A model generated the notes under the pieces. It searched no databases, was not told the origin of the DNA, and saw only the letters and a program-made list of their open reading frames with translations. The translations under genes and the position numbers were made by a program. Below, in pieces: positions 36,111-64,000 of a stretch of 64,000 bases of DNA. Origin of the DNA: Cheilinus undulatus. Lineage: Eukaryota; Chordata; Actinopteri; Labriformes; Labridae. The stretch spans positions 7,129,207 through 7,193,206 of the forward strand of contig NC_054886.1 of assembly GCF_018320785.1 (NCBI RefSeq), written 5' to 3'. Positions within the stretch are counted from its first letter, which is position 1. The number at the start of each line of letters is the position of its first letter.

Positions 36111-38088
36111 TAAAACATTTCATTTTTATTGAAATCATCTTTAACTGCTACATTTAGCAAGCTGACAGGTTTGAGACGTTTCACTTACATTGCAGCATCG
36201 TTCCTATAAACAGCAAGAAAACATTACAAGACACAAAGTAATTCCATGAACTGCCTCTCTGCTATAAGCATTTACTTATTTATGTTGCTTGTTTGTTAAT
36301 TATTTACACATAGACCTTCATTTGGTTCGTTACTACATCATTCTGACACTTCGCTATGGCACCTTTAAAAGAAACAAGCCGATACTGACAGATATATCCA
36401 TGATAAACCATATCTGATGTTGGTCATGCTCCAGTTACAGCTTCAGGAAGTTCTGTGCTAGTTCCTTAAACAGACACAGGGATACCAAAGGACAGGATGA
36501 TGCATAGAAATACCAGTGAAATGATTAAATGCTCTCTGAGGACAGTAAAAAGGCAGCCTATGCTCACACATTCAAATTGAGTCCTTTGATGCCCATAGGA
36601 ACGCTGACCAGAGCTACTAAAAATGTCAAGCAAGAGTAAAAAAACCAGGGCAAAAATGTTTTAGAAAGAATAACTGATTGTAAAACATCTAAACTGACTT
36701 TGGATGTGCATTTGGGCACTGTTTAGAAAGCAATTTGAGCACAACTCTAAATTAGTTAACCTTTAATGAGGAAAGCAAGATTACACCTTAAGAATCTCAA
36801 CTGTATTCCCACTGAAAGACTGTTTAACTTAATGCTTGGATAATCAGGTACTCTTAAATGTTTATATCAATACAGAAAAATTGTTTAAATCTTCAACTTG
36901 GATTAAAATCTTCAGACCTTTTCCCCTTCCTGTCACTGCATGGTCATTATAGTGGCTGTGCTGAAATCTAACTTGCGTAAAAATGACAGTGGGGATGATT
37001 TTACTATCTGGCAGTGGTTCCCAAATTTTTTCATCCAGGCCCCCTAACCCTCACTTTTTTTGTCTTAACTGAGGCAACGGCAGAAAAACCCCTCGCACAG
37101 GTAGGATGTTGCAAAAGCGCTCTCTTAAATGCAGACAATGCCTTGGACTTTACCTCTTAGAATTGTGGGTAAAATTAGTTAAAACATCTATGCAGGAATA
37201 CCCAAATCAAACTGAATTCTGTGTTTGAACCATTTGGAGTACAAACACAAACAGGGTGTCTTTAGAAAGGCCACACTCTGAAGTTTCTTCACAAATGTCA
37301 GACTCACTGCAGCTGCTACTGGTATGAAGTAATACAACAACAAAAAAATGGGTCATATTCTACATGTGCTTACTCTAAAGTTACCATACTAATAGCTGGA
37401 CAGGACAGATCAGGTATGGGAGTCGGTTCGGTATTTCAGCACACTGAATAGCCATCCTCCAGACCTGTGCCAGGCCCATGCCCCCTCTCAAAGATTCATC
37501 TCAGCTGCTCCTTCCATGCAGTCGCCCTCTGGACCAGCCCACTGGGTCCTGTACTCCCAGTATGCGGTGAGCTGCATCAGGCCCTGGAAAGCCACGGTCT
37601 TGCCAACGATAACCAAAGATGTTCTGAAGAGAAGTCGTCATAAAGGAGTCCAGCCAGAGCCTCTGGCCATCAGATGACGTCCAAGCCTCACAGTTGAACA
37701 GGTTAGAGTCAGAGCTAAATTTGCTTTCTGCAACAGGCCCCTATGTAAATATCTTAACTAAAACACCCTTTCAAAGCAAAAAAAAAAACCATCAGACTGA
37801 TGTGTTTAAAACGTTAACGACTGATGAAAAACACAAGTTTAGCAAAGATAATGCAATCATATTCCTAGTTGCATGTTTTATCATTTGTTTTATCTAAGAT
37901 CAGGCAAAAATAACATTGAACACCAAAGAGTCTTTGCTGAAATATTGATATCCACAGTTTCTTCATTTCGGTCCTTTTCAGCACTTAGATCCTTTAATTT
38001 CTATAAAGGAGATTAATTCTGAAGGCTAAAGAGTCAGATAAAAGTGGTTTGTGTAAATTTGTCCATGGTTGAATTACTCAGACAAACT
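36110..38088 (-). other. rela: rela 3' UTR (inferred)
   Basis: The sequence past the rela stop has no further coding potential. Minus-strand AATAAA motifs lie at 36125-36130 and 36021-36026; the first is my preferred cleavage signal, giving a UTR of almost 2 kb. A short hAT-like phrase GCAGTGGTTCCCAAATTTTT at about 37013 and a CT-rich block at 37440-37680 interrupt it, so the true end could be nearer. Confidence 0.45.
36125..36130 (-). terminator. rela: Candidate rela poly(A) signal
   Basis: AATAAA on the minus strand, 1.96 kb past the stop. Another candidate lies at 36021-36026. Choice between them is not possible from sequence. Confidence 0.4.
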
Positions 38089-61473
<23,385 letters not shown>

Positions 61474-61720
61474 GGCTGTGTCCACGTCTGACTCAAGCTC
61501 CTCTGTGTGCACCTCTCTATGTCTATAACTGTGTAATTTCCGATATTAGTGACTGTAAAGGCGACAGCGGGGACTCCAAAAACTTCTTGACAGGGCTGCT
61601 CAGTCGCCGTCTTTGCTCCACCTACAACTGTGTACATGATCGTACACTACAGTTAGTAAAGGTAGAGGAAATGTTTGATGCAAGATTTCCGGGAAGAGCA
61701 GTGCACAAATATGAGCGCTA
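61474..61720 (-). promoter_or_regulatory. rela: rela 5' UTR and core promoter region
   Basis: The sequence upstream of the ATG is moderately CpG-rich and has no TATA box at a typical place. TTCCGGGAA (61687-61695) fits the STAT dimer site TTCNNNGAA and also includes an ETS core. Transcription start not determinable here. Confidence 0.45.
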
Positions 61721-61965
61721 TTTGATGAAGAAAGGAACTCTGAGTAATACACTGCTTTCAGAAATAACAATATGACTATATTCTAACACTGCAGTAACAT
61801 GCTGACCTCGAGATTGATTACTGCTTGCATACAACAGTAATACAAGAAGCAAATACTCGTAAAAGTTTAAAAATAAACAATACGTAACTCGCCTAAATTT
61901 TCCATATTTAGCTACCTCATTGGGGTTCGCGAGACACTGAGAGGGGTCACCAGATGCCTTCCATA

Positions 61966-61981
61966 ATAATAATAATAATAT
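61966..61981. repeat. (AAT)n microsatellite
   Basis: Five to six AAT triplets upstream of rela. Confidence 0.85.
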
Positions 61982-62512
61982 TTTTTCGAATTATTTAAAA
62001 TTGTATATGTTACCCAATTTTTGGGAGTATATGCATAAGATATGTTACACAAAAAGTAGGACACAAAAAAATCACCGTCAGGTACAAAGGGGGTCCGCGG
62101 CACCGTTTTTTTTTTGTTTTTTTTTTTTGGTGGTCAACCTAGGTACCCCTGTTCTATTGGACCGTTACTCCGTTACCGAATGCGAGTTATTTCGTAGTGG
62201 AGTATATCCATTTGCTTATGTTTAAAAAAAAAACAATTTAACTATGAAAACAGTGAAATTGGAGTCTGTTGTATTGTAGGAATTTCAGACATGAAATTGA
62301 TAAATAAAGAAAACGCTGTCCTATGACTGTAAATGTAAGTAGAGCTATTTTAGGGCGCACTCCCACTAATCCGCTGGGCTGAGGCGGAATGATACACATT
62401 GTGAAAAGTCCCGGTTATGTTATTCTCCCATATGTATGGAAAGTTTCATATCCACCTAAAGATGTCTTGTCTTCCTTTGAAAATGAATTTTCCATTTGTA
62501 ACCTAATTATTT

Positions 62513-63116
62513 CAGTAGTCCTGTCAAAAGATTACAAATTTTAATCACGTTAATCTCTGAATTTCTGTAATTAATCCCAATAATCGCACCTTTTTTAATT
62601 TAGTTTTTATATTCCACTATTTTGCATTTTGAACTGTTTTTGTGCCATTTTTTGTTTTTCTAGTGACTTAAACTAGGGGTAATTGACTTCCTGTTTGGCT
62701 ACAGACATGCTTTTACAGATAGAGCAAAGATTGTGATATGAATTTAGGCATGGAAAAAGGAACTTGATATGGATTGAAAAGGATATGAGGCGACAGAAAT
62801 GAGTAAATGTCTGATATCACAAGGTCCAAATGACTTCTGACTTGTCCACTGAGCTGTGTGAGAGGTTTTTATGTTTGTGGGTTTTTTTTTTTTTTGTTGT
62901 TTTTTGTTTTTTGTTTTTTCCAGTGGAATGAGACATGAAGGAGCTGTAATGGACTTATTTTCTATCACGGTGGCTGTAGGGAGACACGCAAATGGCTTAA
63001 CCATAGTGTGTTGAAAGGGACATTGAACCATGCAATTAAATGGGATTAAAAAAATAATGCATTCATTTTGGACCCTGATTAATCACAATTAACTTGATTA
63101 ATCTTGACAGCCCTAA
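62513..63116. mobile_element. hAT-like fish repeat with CTGTCAA / TTGACAG ends
   Basis: Left CCTGTCAAAAGATTACAAAT and right GATTAATCTTGACAGCCCTA are inverted ends of a dispersed fish element rich in GATTAATC. The 600-bp interior has no transposase and contains a T-rich run with TTGTTTTTTG units at 62880-62920. The target duplication was not found. Confidence 0.6.
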
Positions 63117-63437
63117 CTGTTAGGAAAGTTCTAAATCCATACATGTCAGATGTTAGAAACAAACCCCTTTTTGTGCCCCAAAATAGAACATAGCGTTAGC
63201 TTCAAAGTTTAGCAAAATCCTCCAACAGATAGGCTCCTATAACCTTAAACATATGCTCCAAATGTAAAGTATTTCTCTGATTTTTATGTGTAGTTCCTGT
63301 CCTTTTACATATATTTATTATGTCTTATTTTTTATTTTTATCGTCATTCTTTTAATTTGGCTTCCATCAGACCTCTGTCGCTGTGTATGTTTGTTCCCGT
63401 AAAGGTTCTTGCTTTTTATCTTTACCGTGTAAACTAG

Positions 63438-63605
63438 TGCCCATGGTGCCCAGACCACTGGCACTAATGCAACCTATACCATCAGAGATGCAGGCTTTAG
63501 AACTGCATGCTCAGAACAAGCTGGATGGTCCCTGTCCTCTTTAGTCCACAGAACACAGCATCCGTGGTTTCCAATAGAATTTTAAAATTTGAAATTCATC
63601 TGACC
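63438..63605. mobile_element. Fragment of the long-inverted-end fish transposon
   Basis: CCCATGGTGCCCAGACCACT, CCATCAGAGATGCAGGCTTT and GATGGTCCCTGTCCTCTTTA match interior sequence of the 11570-12490 family (continuing its end at about 12350) and 53262-53405. Confidence 0.6.
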
Positions 63606-64000
63606 AGTGTTAATTTTGGCAGCTATTTTTAATTTTAGTCTTAGTTTTAGTCTTTAAATGAAATGCATTTCAGTTTTAGTCACATTTTAGTCATTTCTAC
63701 TCTTTTTAGTTTTAGTCTAGTTTTAGTCAATGAAAAGTCCTCACATTTTAGTCTTTATTTTTAGTCCAAGCATTTATTCTCTTGCCTAAATCTGATCTAA
63801 TCCTGGGGTCCCTGCTTTCTACAGCTGAGAGGCAGAAGAGATTCTGCTGCATTGTTTTTTGACAGATATACCCACATGAAAAATATCATGGATTTTTCAT
63901 GTCGGACGAACACTACATTACATTTTAGTCTAGTTTTAGTCATCTTGACAAAAACTTAACTTAGTTTTTGTCAGTTTTAGTCATGGAAAAAAAGTCTGTC
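63606..64000. repeat. TTTTAGTCTTAGTTTT-type repeat
   Basis: Recurrent AGTTTTAGTC phrases from 63640 to the window end form a short-unit repeat known to me from fish genomes; a complement-oriented relative lies at 26270-26440. It may continue past the right edge. Confidence 0.6.

Overview
The window is nuclear DNA of a ray-finned (teleost) fish. The evidence is vertebrate genes split by GT-AG introns, AT-rich non-coding DNA, and a dense load of fish-type transposon remnants (Tc1, hAT-type MITEs, L2-like LINEs). Four protein-coding genes are recognisable: map3k11 (mixed-lineage kinase 3), drap1 (NC2-alpha), c11orf68 (UPF0696/BLES03) and rela (NF-kB p65). Their human counterparts lie together on 11q13, so this is a conserved syntenic block. 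I saw no operon, CRISPR array, prophage, tRNA or rRNA gene, and nothing I can call a wholly new coding system.

Layout. 1-8.5 kb: minus-strand map3k11. Its first coding exon (SH3 plus N-lobe of the kinase) is at 6546-7302, an inferred non-coding first exon lies near 8120-8450, and a long intron 1 runs off the left edge. 8.5-16.6 kb: gene-free, with Tc1 debris, a fish repeat with long inverted ends, and a degenerate ~39-bp tandem array into which hAT-type MITEs have inserted. 16.6-30.24 kb: minus-strand drap1, seven coding exons, 232 aa, with an L2-like LINE in intron 6. 31.9-34.6 kb: plus-strand c11orf68, a 5' UTR exon and one coding exon, divergent from drap1. 34.6-35.7 kb: an inverted-repeat-bounded element full of short degenerate repeats. 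36.1-61.47 kb: minus-strand rela, eleven coding exons that join in phase to 635 aa, with introns swollen by a Tc1 element, LINE fragments, MITEs and a 23-bp minisatellite. 61.5-64 kb: rela 5' flank plus more repeats.

Function. rela encodes the NF-kB subunit with a complete Rel homology region, NLS and acidic transactivation tail. map3k11 encodes an SH3-containing MAP3K of the JNK pathway. drap1 encodes the histone-fold partner of Dr1 that represses TBP-dependent transcription. c11orf68 is a conserved protein of unknown role. They are linked by old synteny rather than by a shared pathway. Exon borders were placed by reading GT-AG junctions and checking phase. All rela and drap1 junctions join in frame and the CDS lengths (1908 and 699 bases) are multiples of three. 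UTR ends, promoters and repeat class names are inferences.
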